From: Pegoplata infirma
Lineage: Eukaryota > Arthropoda > Insecta > Diptera > Anthomyiidae
Length of the DNA: 64,000 nt
Assembly (NCBI GenBank): GCA_963921195.1
Contig: OY992537.1
Span: forward strand, 172,749,021-172,813,020
Direction: 5' to 3'
A model generated the notes under the pieces. The model worked only from the letters and a program-made list of their open reading frames with translations, was not told the DNA's origin and did not search any database. Positions 1 to 11,008 of the stretch are shown here, in pieces. The first letter of the stretch is position 1; the number at the start of each line of letters is the position of its first letter. The translations under genes and the position numbers were made by a program.

Positions 1-676
1 AATGAGATGGCCAAGCAGTTTAACATACGACTCATATGGGTCCCAGGGCACAGAGACATTCCAGGGAATTGCAAAGCCGATGAGCTTGCAAGACTAGGAA
101 CTACCTTACAGGTTCCAACAGAATTGGAATGTGTTGGTATGCCTCTAGAAACTTGCAAGCAAAACCTACGGCTTTGTTCTGCGACGGAGACTAATCAAAG
201 ATGGGCAAATGGATGGACGTGTGAGACAACACGACTGATTTGGCCTTCTCTTAATCAGGGGCGCACAAGTGAGCTGATATCGCTTCCAAGAGGAGAGATT
301 TCGACGGTGGTTTCTATAATTACCGGACACTGTCTTATAGGGAAGCACGCAGAGCGGTTAAATGTGCCGTCGAATGACTTTTGCCGAAGTTGCATGGATG
401 AAGAGGAGTTGGAAACTATCGAACACTTTATTTGCCATTGCCCGGCACTTTCTGGTCAGCGACTTGCTTCACTGGGATCTAGGGAGCTGTACGATCTTTC
501 TGATTTGTCGGATGTCAAAATACAACATCTAAGGAGTTTCATAAGAAGCTCAAACTGGTTTAACGACAGGGACTAGTAGGGAAACCTATTACGATCCCGT
601 GGTATCACAATGGACCTCAGAGTCTACGTGTGTTGACGTAAAACGTCAGCAGCCACTTACAACCTAACCTAACCTA
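1..676 (+). mobile_element. 3' end of RNase H-bearing non-LTR retrotransposon (copy 1)
   Basis: An open frame at 7-576 (189 aa) is the C-terminal end of a retrotransposon ORF2. The motif WVPGHRDIPGN with KADELAR is the end of an RNase H domain. A CRSC...EHFICHCPAL zinc knuckle follows at about residues 126-148, as in I/Loa/R1/Jockey-type ORF2 proteins. The frame begins inside the domain, so the 5' part lies outside the window. The untranslated tail of about 100 bp ends in reiterated AACCT at 661-676. Near-identical copies lie at 42225-44642 (+), 28128-28878 (+, decayed) and 63409-63712 (-). The clade is not assigned, because the reverse-transcriptase core is absent here. Confidence 0.88.
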
Positions 677-819
677 TTTCAAATTTGTATTTTATAAATT
701 TCTAAATGCTTTTTAATAATTCCATTTCATAAATTTCAAATTGTATTTCAAAAATTTCCATTTATAAATTCTGATTAATTTTTATTAAAAAATAAAAATG
801 GTTTTATTCGACCTTTAAA

Positions 820-1120
820 ATATTATATTTTGAGTTGGTTTATTCTAGTTCGAGGTCATTATTTCCTTTACTACTTAAAACTATGATATTCTCATAGAAT
901 AATTTTCTAGAAAATTATTTTTCTGATTTAAATTTGTTTATGTTAGTCATTTTTTGCAAGACTTTTTCCAGACGTCCATTAAGTCTTGTAAAAATGACAA
1001 ACATAAATAAATTTAAAATAGAAAAATAATTTCCTTGAAAATTATTCTATGAGAAAATCATAGTTTTAATTAGTAAAGAAAATAATGACCTCGAGCTAGA
1101 ATAAACCTACTCAAAATATT
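820..1120. mobile_element. Foldback MITE, about 300 bp
   Basis: The arms at about 820-960 and 981-1120 are nearly perfect inverted repeats, with ends ATATTTTGAGT and ACTCAAAATATTT and an inner block TCTAGTTCGAGGTCATTA. The loop is only about 20 bp near 970. It interrupts the left arm of the surrounding element, whose right arm has no matching sequence, so it arrived later. Confidence 0.78.
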
Positions 1121-1200
1121 TCCATTTAAAAATTTTCTAAATGCTTTTCAGAAAATTCTGATATACAAAAAAAAAATTTTGATATACAAAAAAAAAATTT

Positions 1201-1440
1201 TGATACCCGGCTAAAAATGTTGTATATCATCATATATGTTATCATATATGAGACCATATACAGTATCATATATAGTATCAAATATGGTCTCATATATGAA
1301 CATATTCCAAAATTGGCGCTTATATAAGACACGGTCATATATGATCCAATATATGTGATCATATATTAGATCATATATTGAATCATATATTGGATAATAT
1401 ATTGAATCATATATGGGATCATATGTGATGTTGTTTTCAA
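1201..1440. repeat. ATATG-rich subterminal repeat block
   Basis: Many copies of CATATATG, ATCATATAT and GATCATAT words lie directly inside the CCGGCTAAAAAT motif. The mirrored block at 5150-5260 has the same composition, and a third block lies at 3880-3960. Short frames here are low-complexity artefacts. Confidence 0.7.
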
Positions 1441-1579
1441 TTTGTTTTACATTCTTTTTCAGATTTTTTTTTTTTATTTTTTTTTTCATTTTAAACTATA
1501 TGTAATAGATTATTATGTATATATTCACCAGAATTGCAAACGGTGTACATAAGTATAATTTTAAATTAAAAATATTTTT

Positions 1580-2131
1580 TATACCCTCCAACCACAGTAT
1601 GGGGGTATACTCACTTTGTCATTCCGTGTGTAACGCATCGAAATATCGATCTAGGACCCCATAAAGTATATATATTATTGATCAGTGATCGATTCTAAGA
1701 CATTCTAGCGATGTCCGTCCGTCCGTCCGTCTGTCCGTCTGTCCGTCTGTCCGTCTGTAGAAGACACTATACAGTCCAAAATAAAGGAGCTAGATTTCCG
1801 AAGTTTGGCACGAATATGTCTTATATTCTTAGGCAGGTTAAGTTCGGAAATGGGCAAAATCGGACCAAGGGGAAAAAAGTTCCCCCTTGGAGAACTAAAC
1901 CAACCCAAGAAAAATCGCATTTTTTGCAGGGTTTTTTGTACTTTTGCTAAGCAAATGCAACATTCTTATCTCAGAAGAAGTTCAAAATCACAAGGGGAAG
2001 GTGCCCCCTAACGTCTCCCACCAGCCCCCCCCCCCAAAAAAGACGCCCCTGGATTTTTATTATATTTTTTTTTTTTACATTTTGGAGGGTATAAAAGATT
2101 CGGCACAGCCAAATGTAACACTCTCACTTGT
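1580..2131 (+). mobile_element. INE-1/DINE-1-like Helentron relative, copy A
   Basis: The head ATACCCTCC with GGGGGTATAC is followed by TTTGTCATTCCGTGTGTAAC and CCATAAAGTATATATATT. A (CCGTCYGT)n tract follows at 1711-1757. The tail GAGGGTATAAAAGATTCGGC/ACAGCC ends in CACTTG. This order is that of the INE-1/DINE-1 family of Diptera, a non-autonomous Helitron-related group. It has no coding capacity. It sits inside the larger element at 677-5640. Confidence 0.82.
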
Positions 2132-2820
2132 TTTTTTATTAATTTTGGTGTTTTCATAACCCTTTAGTTTTATGATTTTCATTTTTTAGTTACTATCGTT
2201 TGCATTTTTGGTGAACATATAAAAATAAATAATTTAACTTATAGATATGAGAATACATTTTGATAGTCAACAAAATAAATTGAACATAAAATATCTTATA
2301 TATCAAGTTTTTCAATTGATATCGAAAGATGCGAACAAAGGGCTTATTAAAGGAACGTTGATTTCCTTTGTGTTTCTTGTTTTAGTGTTAATTCCGATTA
2401 TCTTCAGACTTAGCGTTTTTGTTATGCTATAAGCCTCTTTTTTACAATATTTATAGTCAAAATCTAAAAAAGGATATAAAATAATATTAATATTTGAGAT
2501 ATTTCTAGAATTTTTATTGTATTAAAGTATTACCAACGATATCATTTGGTGCTAATAGGTTAATGATAACACGGATGTCATTTAACGAAGCAACCATCTA
2601 CCTTTAAAGATTGGCTAGATACTGCTAGTTACATATGTACATATATGTTGGAGTGTATTTTGTTAAGACCATGGGATGCATAAGCCCATTGGATGCTAAA
2701 GACTATGGAATGCTTTTTAAGGAAAGATATATTGTCTTTCAGAAATCCATCTAAAAAATTATTACACATTTCTTTTTTATAGCAATATATTCAGTAGTAT
2801 GTATTTTATCTTGCTGGGTT

Positions 2821-2926
2821 ATGTTTGTAAGAATATTTGAAGGATTGGGATAAAAACTATTTCTACTTACATCATGTTTGTAAGGATATTTGAAGGACTG
2901 GGATAAAAACTATTTCTACTTACATC
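2821..2926. repeat. 53-bp tandem duplication
   Basis: ATGTTTGTAAGAATATTTGA begins at 2821 and recurs at 2874 with two or three substitutions; both units run to CTTACATC. A recent local duplication in noncoding DNA. Confidence 0.9.
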
Positions 2927-2999
2927 ATGGTGACAATGTGCCAGATTGTCACTTTCGCTTATAGACGCTTTCTTGTAATTGTATAATAACGTTGTCCTT

Positions 3000-3500
3000 C
3001 CTAAATCGTTACTCAACCTTAAAACTGATCGTTCTTTTCATTTCGATTTGCTATGGCGATAGTAAGCGATTTCAAAATAGTTTGTAGTGCTGGAACCGTA
3101 GTGATAACGTTATGGTCGTGCATATGCCCTCTGCTCCAAGTTAAGCGAGCTTAACGTACCTCCGCATGGTTGAATTTTCTAGTAACTCGACCTTCAAACT
3201 TCTTATACATACGTTCTTTCCATTTCCAATTTGCTACAGTAAGGGATTTCAAAATAATTTATTGTGTTGGAATCGTAGTGATAACATTTCTGGTGGTGCA
3301 TATGTCCTCTTCTCCAAGTTGAGTGAGCTTAACGTTACTCGGCCTCAAAACTGCTTATACGATCTATCATTCCAATTTGTTATGGCGACATTAAGGGATT
3401 TCAAAATAGTTTGCAGTATTGCAATCGCAGTGAAAACATAATGGTGGTGCATATGCCATCTCCACGAAGTTGCACGAGATTAACGAAGCTGCGTAGTTTA
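3000..3500 (+). repeat. Three diverged tandem units of about 160 bp
   Basis: Units near 3010, 3185 and 3340 share the ordered words CTTTCCATTTC, ATTTGCTATGGCGA, AAGGGATTTCAAAATA, GTGATAAC, GTGCATATGCC and AGTTnAGCGAGCTTAACG. A weaker fourth unit may start near 3485. No function is evident. The frame at 3166-3441 crosses unit boundaries and is not taken as a gene. Confidence 0.75.
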
Positions 3501-3949
3501 ATTTTCTTCAACACCAAAGCACTCTATATTATTGTATTTGCGACATATGTTCATTTACTCATTTTAAAAATGATCTTGTTTTGGAATAAAATGTCCACGC
3601 TTATACTTGTTATGACGATGAACTGGAAAAAAATAATACATATGATTTTAAAATTATAAATTCATTTAAAATTCTAATAAAAACTTACCTTTTCCATTTT
3701 CTTTATGTAAAAGTAACATTTTTAATCAGAATATTTTGCAACTAGGAAAATATTTTTTAAATTATTGATACGAATCGGTATTAAGATATAAATATGGTAA
3801 TAAAATATAATTTCAATCGTACAAAACTTTTATTTTGTAATTCCGGTTGATATTTGCATACACATGCACTAAAATTTAACATTTTATGATAACATATATG
3901 TTTCCATATATGATATCATATATGGCACATATTTTATATACGGCCACAT

Positions 3950-5155
3950 ATGAGGCATTCCACACCAAATGTTCAGCAAAAAAAAAGTGATGTCGCGTCA
4001 ATATGAAGTCAATTGCAGAGTATTCGCCTTTAGGTCACTATTAAATAACACAAATAAAATTTCAGTTTTTTCAAAAAGTGGGCTTTGTAGGCATGGTCAA
4101 ATATTGAAAATATCTGAATTTTTTGCCTTAGCACCTTTATTTAAATATTTATGCAAAATTATTGAAACACAGTGAAGCCTTTAAAATAAAAGTTTTTTAT
4201 AGATTTTTGTATGGGCTATCGATTAAAAAAATAAAAATTGCAAAATTTTCAGAACAAGTTCTGAATTTTTTAAATTTAAACTTAAACTTTATTTATCAAA
4301 AAACATGCCACAATTTTATTTATTTTTTAAATGTTGAAAAATTACTTAAGGTGTATATCTATCTGTTCTGAAATTTTCAGAGATGCATTTTTCCTTGTTT
4401 TCGAGAAAAAAAATGTTGAACATTGCACTATGCTTATAATTTACAATAATGGTGTATATTAAGTATGCGAATGAGTAATATTAACTCTTAAAAAACATTT
4501 AAAATAGAGATGTTTTCGTGGGTGAGTTTTTTTTGACGATCACGCACGCTCACGAAGGAAAAGTTTTATTCACGCACGATTTTTCATTTTCCTCACGTTC
4601 ACGTATGCTCACGTGAGTAGAAAAAAATTTTGTCACGGGCACTATACTCACGTGAGCGTGACTGAGCGTGAGCAAAATAAATGAGCATGCGTGATTAAAA
4701 TAATTTCCTTGGTGAGAGTGCGTGATGGTAAAAAAAAAACTTACCCACGATACACCTTAACTAATTTTTGAACATTTAAAAAATAAATAAAATTGTGGCA
4801 TGTTTTTTGATAAATAAAGTTTAAATTTAAATTCAAAAAATTCAGAACTTGTTCTGAAAATTTTCCAATTTTTATTTTTTTAATCGATAGCCCATACAAA
4901 AATCTATAAAAAACTTTTATTTTAAAGACATCACTGTGTTTCATTTCATTGGCATAAATATTGAAATAAAGATACTTAGGCAAAAAATGCTGAAATTTTC
5001 AATTTTTGACCATGCCTCCAAGGCCCACTTTTTGAAAAATCTTAAATTTTATTTTTGTTATTTAATAGTGCCCTAAGGGCGAATACTTTGCAAATGATAT
5101 CCCATTGAAACCACCATGGTTTTTCTGTAGTGGAACAGTTGGTGTGGAATGACTC
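3950..5155. repeat. Inverted repeat with 420-bp arms (inner foldback)
   Basis: Left arm 3950-4370 and right arm 4745-5155 pair along their length: ATTCCACACCAA, GTATTCGCC, AAAGTGGGC, GGCATGGTCAAA and CATGCCACAATTTTATT occur in both, inverted. Divergence is moderate. The loop at 4371-4744 holds a CACG-rich module. It lies within the element at 677-5640 and may be its internal hairpin. Confidence 0.85.
4505..4740. mobile_element. CACG-rich hAT-like MITE relic
   Basis: It begins TAGAGATG and holds many TCACGCACG, CTCACGTGAG and GTGAGCGTGA words, as in the better-preserved copy at 31538-32069. The ends are decayed and no target duplication is visible. Confidence 0.55.
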
Positions 5156-5640
5156 ATATATGGGATCGTTTCTTGCATGGTCACATATATGTTTCCATAT
5201 ATTTCATATATAATCATATAAAGATCTATATATAAGCATATATGAACATACACATTTATTTTTAGCCGGGTATACAAAAAAAAAATTTGAAAAGCAGTTA
5301 CATAATTTTTAAATCAAAATGGAAATTTTTGAATTGCAATTAAAATATCTGAACTTATTTAAATTCAAAAATAATTTTCTTAAAATTATTTAGAAAATTT
5401 TGAAATGAAAATGGAAATTTTTGAAAAACAAATGGAATTTTCGGAAAAGCATTTAGAAAATTTTAAAATACAAATAGAAAACTCTGATATACATTGAAAA
5501 TGTTTGACTTATATTTAGACATTTTTTAAATATAACTGGAAATTTTTGAATTATAAATAGATATTTCCAAAATATAATTATATGGATATATCCAAAATAT
5601 TGAAATATAATTGGAAATATATTTTTTTAGTGGAAAAAAT

Positions 5641-6187
5641 AGTTTTCTTAAAAAAATATATATTTTTTTTCATATTGAATTGCGTTGTTGACTTTTTTTC
5701 AAATTAATTTATTTAAAAAAAAAACTGTCCTCTTTTTTGGGTCAAATGCCCTCGTTTTTTGAGGTTGACGTCCTCCTTTTCTCAAAATGCAAATGGCAAC
5801 CCTACCTGTTACATATGCAATGCAAACCCCAGTGAAATAAACAATATTGGATATATAAAATCGTTAGCGCCCAATAAAAGTAACTACGAATTTGGACTAA
5901 GCACTCGTAGAACCAAGATCTTAAGAAGCCGTTTTGTTTGAGGAAAATGGAACTCGATTAGTTTTTTACGTTTTAGTTCTATTAGATCCAAATTAATAAA
6001 TCATATTTAGTAGACAGTTATTGGTATTTTAAAGACCTATCTGAAGGTGCTCAGTATTTTATCCAATCTCTCGAAAAAAAATGAAAAAACTACCATTTCC
6101 TTCCCACTAATTCTTTCAATCACAGTAGATGCGATGTCAGTAGCAAATCCGATGAAATTTGGTAGTGGAATATTATTACTTTCTAAT
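5641..6187. other. No recognisable gene or element
   Basis: AT-rich spacer. The open frame at 5759-5941 shows no family motif and is not called. The text CCTCnTTTT recurs three times at 5730-5780 and looks like a short degenerate repeat. Confidence 0.5.
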
Positions 6188-6600
6188 TAAAATTTTTAAA
6201 TCAGTTTTTGTCGCTAAACGGTTTGGTTCAACTATGTCGTGTTAGATATGGTTAGAAAGGTTGTTAGTTAACATTTCGAACGATATCATATATGATTGGA
6301 TTAGTAGTTTGCAGATATCTTCATGTTTATAAAGTCCAGTTAAAATTTTTAAATCAGTTTTTGTCGCTCAACGGGTTTATTCAACTCAATTTACATATTG
6401 TTAGAAAGGTCTTTAGTTAACCCTTCGAATTATATCATATTCGTCTTGATTGGCTTAGTAGATTGCCAGATGTCTGTATGTTTATTTTTTTTTTAAAGGT
6501 CTAGTTAAAATTTTAAAATCAGTTTTTGTGGCTCAACGGGTTAATCCAACTATGTTAGGTTAAATATCGTTGGAAACTCCTTAGTCATAATATGACGTTT
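6188..6600 (+). repeat. About 155-bp tandem repeat, three units
   Basis: AAATTTTTAAATCAGTTTTT followed by GTCGCTnAACGG starts units near 6190, 6343 and 6503. The units share GGTTAGAAAGG, TTAGTTAACnnTTCGAA and TATCATAT further on. The third is incomplete. Confidence 0.85.
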
Positions 6601-6689
6601 TGTTAATGTCTTCTTTTTCACTTCGAATCTGTGTATTTAAAAAAAATGTTTGCAATTTTATAAAAATCGTGTGCAATTTAAATTAAATA

Positions 6690-8753
6690 AAAAATGTGTG
6701 ACAATCTTAACAAATTTTGCTATATTTGTGGCTTATTTACTGATATCAGTCACCGGATTTCAAAAACAATATTGGAGTGGTAGAAGTGTACAATAAAGTA
6801 TTTAATCGTTCTTTTGTACTAGTCGCTGGTACGAGCCAGAATTTGTTTGTCAATATTGCTGTAATACATTAAAAAAAAAAAGAAAATTCAACCTTCGTTT
6901 GTTTTGCACTTTTCTACGCCTATGATTTGGCATTATCAGCCACATCATAAACCAAATGATTGCTACTTTTGTCAAACCGATGTTTTAGGTCACTGTTTTA
7001 AAACGCGCAAAAACACTAAGTAAATCTGTCGATGTAACAGAAAAAGATTTTGCACAAGAAGAGTTCCTTCCATCCAGATCTACAACAACGGAGCGGCATT
7101 TTTTGTCAAAAGCTGATTTCGACGATCTTGTTCGCGAATTACACTTGTCAAAGCGGCAATCTGAATTTCGTGGAAAGAGATTTCGTTATAACATTTAGCA
7201 GAAAAAGTGACCGGACTTGGTTACTTGAAGAAAGTTTTAATACTATGTTTAGACCAAACAAAAACGAACTTGTTTTTGGCAAAAAAGCATTTTGGAAAAC
7301 CATACTGTTTACACCGAATAAAAAGAGTGTTTGTTTGTCAAATCAAATTAATTATTTTCCAAATTCACTAAAAAACACAAAATTATAATAGCCACACGTT
7401 ATTAAAAAAATTAAATTACACATTTATTTACTTTCTTAAAAGATTTGAATATTAATTTAACAAAAAAACAAATATTTTTATTTTGACATTCGTTTTTACC
7501 AAAAGAAAATTGAAAAAAACATTCACACTGAATTAATAGTAGCATAGACCACAACCTAAATTCTAGTTTTTGTTCAGTTTTAGTTGGCAACGCAGTTTTT
7601 AAATTGTATGGAAAATTTATGTAGTTTTTGCCAAAAACAAAAAAAATATTCAAAAACAAGTTGTTTTCGTTGGTGTAAATACCGTATAAGACTGGTTCCA
7701 ATGACAGTGATCTCGTGTATTGCGTTGATGTACCAAAACTATTTTTGTTTGTATTTTATAATGCAGATGAATGGCGACTTTTTATTGATGGTTCATGTAA
7801 AAGTAAGTTTTCTTATAAAAATGTATGACTTAATTTTTATTAATTTAAGATTTGTAATGTAATATCTAGGCTTAAAAGCTGTTTTATTGCATAACCAAAA
7901 TCAATTACCTTCAGTTCCAATCGCATATGCGACTAATACAAAAGAAACATACGAAGTGATGAAAAATATACTAATGTGTGTTAGCTATACCACCCATAAA
8001 TGGAAAGTCGTCGCTGACTTAAAGGTTTAGACAATTTTATTTGGTATGCAAGGTGGTTATCTTTGTGAATGGGATAGTCGTGCACCGAATCGTTATGATC
8101 TCAAAGTATGGCCATCTCGCGAGTCACATAGAATAGGCAGGAAAAACATTTTAAATGACCAATTAGTTAAAGCTGAGGACGTTATTCTGCCACCACTGCA
8201 TCTTAAACTGGGATACATGAAACAATTTGTAAAAAAATTTGATGTAAACGGCGACGCTTTTTGTCATCTAAAAGCGGTGTTCCCAAAACTAAGTGAAGCC
8301 AAAATAAAAGGAGGTATTTTTATTGGACCTCAAATTCGAAAAATTATGAGAGATGCAGATTTCATTAACAAGCTAAGTTCCGTTGAAAGACGTGCATGGA
8401 AGAGTTTTGTCGCGCTATGCGATAATTTCCTTGGAAATCACAGAAGCGACGACTATGTCACAGTTGTCAATGAGTTTTTAAGTGCGTATGGTGAAATGGG
8501 CTGCAACATGTCCATAAAAATTAATTTTCTGCATTCGCATTTGGACTTTTTCCCAGATAACCTGGGCCAGTTCAGTGATGAACAAGGCGAACATTTTCAC
8601 CAGGAAATGGCATCTATTGAAAAACGCTTTGAAGGAAAAAATAAGATAAAAATGATTTCAGAATATTGCTGGTCACTTAAACGAGAAACTGATGATGCTG
8701 CTTTAAAAAAAAACGGTCAAGCAAACACTTTTGAGTTAAATAACCAAAAATAA
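6690..8753 (+). pseudogene. Transposase-like gene, degraded (family Y copy 1)
   Basis: Homologous pieces in shifting frames: a zinc-binding start NKFCYICGLF (6712), WYEPEFVCQYC (6830), a PNDCYFC block (6955), LSKADFDDLVREL (7105), DEWRLFIDGSCK (7770), then SLKAVLLHNQNQ (7870) and KWKVVADLKV (8005). An open stretch at 8046-8753 (235 aa) includes LPPLHLKLGYMKQFVKKF, FLHSHLDFFPDN and DEQGEHFHQEM. Between CK and SLK is a 67-bp GT-AG intron (7803-7869) whose removal restores the frame. The Asp in FIDGS, Asp in VADLK and Glu in EQGEH are plausible D-D-E residues (inference). I recognise this as a TE-type protein seen in many invertebrates but cannot name its superfamily. Several stops and frameshifts make it non-functional. 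Copy 2 is at 44798-45681. Confidence 0.72.
7803..7869 (+). other. 67-bp GT-AG intron in family Y copy 1
   Basis: The donor GTAAGTTTT follows TGTAAAA and the acceptor ATATCTAG precedes GCTTAAAAG. Splicing joins FIDGSCK to SLKAVLLHN without a gap, matching the continuous FIDSSVSSLKVVLLHN of copy 2 at 45530, which has no intron at this point. Confidence 0.75.
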
Positions 8754-8902
8754 AATTTGTATAAAATGTTTAAAAGTTTATTTTCATGAAAAGTTTAATA
8801 ATTCAGTCAATTATTTATCTATTTTTAACCCCAAATATGCGTTATAATCGTTAATAAACATACTTTTGAAATAAATTCAATAATATTATAGTTTCTTAAT
8901 AA

Positions 8903-9820
8903 TCCCAGCAGAAATTTTTCTGAACTGGCAGCAGCTTTTGGAAAGGAATTCATGCATGATTCTCTAAAGCGATGTCACACTTTAGAGCGCTAGTTGGATA
9001 CACCGAAAAGGCGCTCTTAAGATGCTCTGAATTCACATCTCTTTAGAACGCTGAAAAATCGCTTTAAAGATGCAGTGAATTCATGTGTTTTTTAAGCAGA
9101 ATAAAGTTGAAGCACATTTGACTATTTCTGAAATATAAATTACAAAATCTGAAATACAATTGACAATATTTAAATACAATTAGAAAATCTTAAATACAAT
9201 TGACTAATCCTGAAAATCAGTTGACTATTTCTGAAATACAATTAAAAACGTATTTTTTTAGTTTATTTTGTAGTATTGTTAAAAAATTAAACCTTTTTAT
9301 GTCAAAAAATCTCAAAGTCCTGATTACACCATTTCCACTTTTATTTTAGAAAATACAAATTATTTATTTATTTATTTATTGAATTTTTAACATATAATTA
9401 CAAATCATATACTAATTTTACATAACCGAGACGGGTGACTATGACCATTGTCTCGTTGTGGCGAAACAGACCAAGGCCTCTGGTGGGAATCTAAAGTGGA
9501 AATGGTGTACTCAATTTTTTCTTCATTCAAAATGTGTTAAAGGTGTTATAATTGAAGCACTCTTTGCAGCGCTGATTAATACGCAATAATGATGCAGTCA
9601 AATCATGTGTCTTTGTCCAAAACTCATATATTTTCATTAAAAAAGTGTTAAATATATTAAAAAGGAAAGCAAGTGTGAAATTTTATCAAAAAATAATTTA
9701 TTATTGTAAATTTTATATAAAAAATCTTAACAAAAAATTTTAATTTGTTTCCCTGACTGCATCCTCAAGAGCGCTCTTTGTGTGCGCTCCGCCAAAATCT
9801 CGATTTATTTTTGCTGGGAA
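8903..9820. mobile_element. TIR element with CCCAGCA ends
   Basis: The left end CCCAGCAGAAATTTTTCTG at 8903 faces TTTATTTTTGCTGGG ending near 9820. Both halves contain AGAGCGCTCTT-like words (8990, 9015, 9775). No coding region was found and no exact target duplication could be read. A short TTTA tract lies at 9360-9380. Confidence 0.5.
9125..9245. repeat. 20-22 bp degenerate tandem repeat
   Basis: About six units of the type TGACTATTTCTGAAATACAAT / TAGAAAATCTTAAATACAAT. The vocabulary resembles the arms of the element at 677-5640. Confidence 0.8.
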
Positions 9821-10149
9821 AATAATGTATAAAAACGTCACCAAATCTACAAAATTTGTGTTTGCTCGACAATAACACCCAAATTTCTCAAGTTATCTTA
9901 GATAAATTATAAATCATTCGAAAGATCTCAGTTTCTTCTTTCCAAATCTAGTAAGAAATTGAAAATCGGATCATTATCAACAAAATTACAGGCTTATAAG
10001 TGCGCAAAGGTACAAAAACCGGTTTTTTAACCGTAAATCCGGATTTTGGAGGGGTCCGGCATATTTCACTATTGGAATCTTGTTTTACTCGACAAGCCCT
10101 ACAAGAAAAATAATATCCGTTCTGTTATCCTTACTTATGTCAAAGATAT

Positions 10150-10740
10150 TTAAACGTAAAGAAATACTTACTATTGTACTCAGAAATGCAATCGTCGTCG
10201 TAAATTGCCTTGTATCCTGTTATTTGTTCCTCGTGAACAATTTTTAAAATTTTATCATCAAAACATTTTGGTACTCACCGAAAGGAAAAATCGAAGAATT
10301 GAATTTACATATTTCGTTCATTGACATAGACGATTAGTTTTTTACTGATGTCACGAAACAATATCTTCATTTCTGCACTTGCAACACTTTTTCGGAAGTA
10401 TGTCTTTTGATTGGGCAAAAACTCACTCAGGTGCATTTTACTATTTTCCGAAGCTTGCTTTTAGCAATATGCTTTTTTGTTTCTGCATGTCGGTGAAGGT
10501 GATTTTTTTTATTAACCAGAAGTTGTTTCAGAATTTTCCGAATCGGACTCAAGGTGTCTTCAGATTTTGAATCTCTTCATTGGTCGTGCCAATGTGTTTT
10601 CGAGCTGAAGGGTGTCTTCAGATTTTGTACTTTCTTCATTGATCGTGTCATCACCTTTTGCCAGCGCCTTTCTAATTTTGCTTGCATATTCATTTTAAGC
10701 CTTCCTTTTTGATCTCACAAGAAACCTTTTGCTTTTAAAC
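10150..10740 (-). pseudogene. Degraded unrecognised protein-coding remnant
   Basis: Read on the minus strand, several stretches look protein-coding although frames change: ASKIRKALAKGDDTINEES (about 10690-10630), YFRKSVASAEMKILF (about 10395-10350) and ILKIVHEEQITGYKAIYDDD (about 10250-10190). A word pair GGTGTCTTCAGATTTT is duplicated at 10551 and 10608. No known domain was recognised. It may be a captured host or TE gene. Confidence 0.35.
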
Positions 10741-11008
10741 ATAAATATTGGAATTGAAATATTTGTTTCGCAGTTTTTCTAGGCGAAACGGTGGCTAAGC
10801 CATCCAAAAATTACACAGTGCAACAACCAAAATCGGAATGGGATTTAACCAAAAGCAAATGAAAGCTGACATATTCCATAACAAATCCATAACAGATTTT
10901 GTTTGAAAACTGTTTAGTGGCGTATTCTTAATTTTGTAATTGCCTTCAAATAACAATCATACGCAACGGTAGGTTAACCTGGGCAATTCACAAGTTATTG
11001 CACTCCAA

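Larger units (their letters stand above)
677..5640. mobile_element. Decayed element with long inverted, internally repetitive arms
   Basis: The outer arms (about 677-1200 and, inverted, about 5280-5600) are made of the same degenerate 15-25 bp units, such as TGGAAATTTTTGAA and AAATGCTTTTC. Inside them both arms carry TACCCGGCTAAAAAT (1204 and, inverted, 5262-5274). They then run into runs of CATATATG-type words at 1215-1430 and 5150-5250. The element abuts the retrotransposon tail at 676. No coding region was recognised between the arms; the open frames at 2247, 3166 and 3411 look random. Outer ends are approximate and no target duplication was identified. Confidence 0.6.

Noticed and set aside
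661..676. Interstitial telomere
   Set aside because: Only about three AACCT units, at the same place in the tail of two element copies, and flies lack this telomeric repeat.
1126..1489. Minus-strand frames of 78 and 92 aa rich in Tyr, Met and Ile
   Set aside because: They only translate the ATATG-rich subterminal repeats and poly(T).
1711..1757. Microsatellite of independent origin
   Set aside because: The CCGTCTGT tract recurs at the same place in all DINE-1 copies and belongs to that family.
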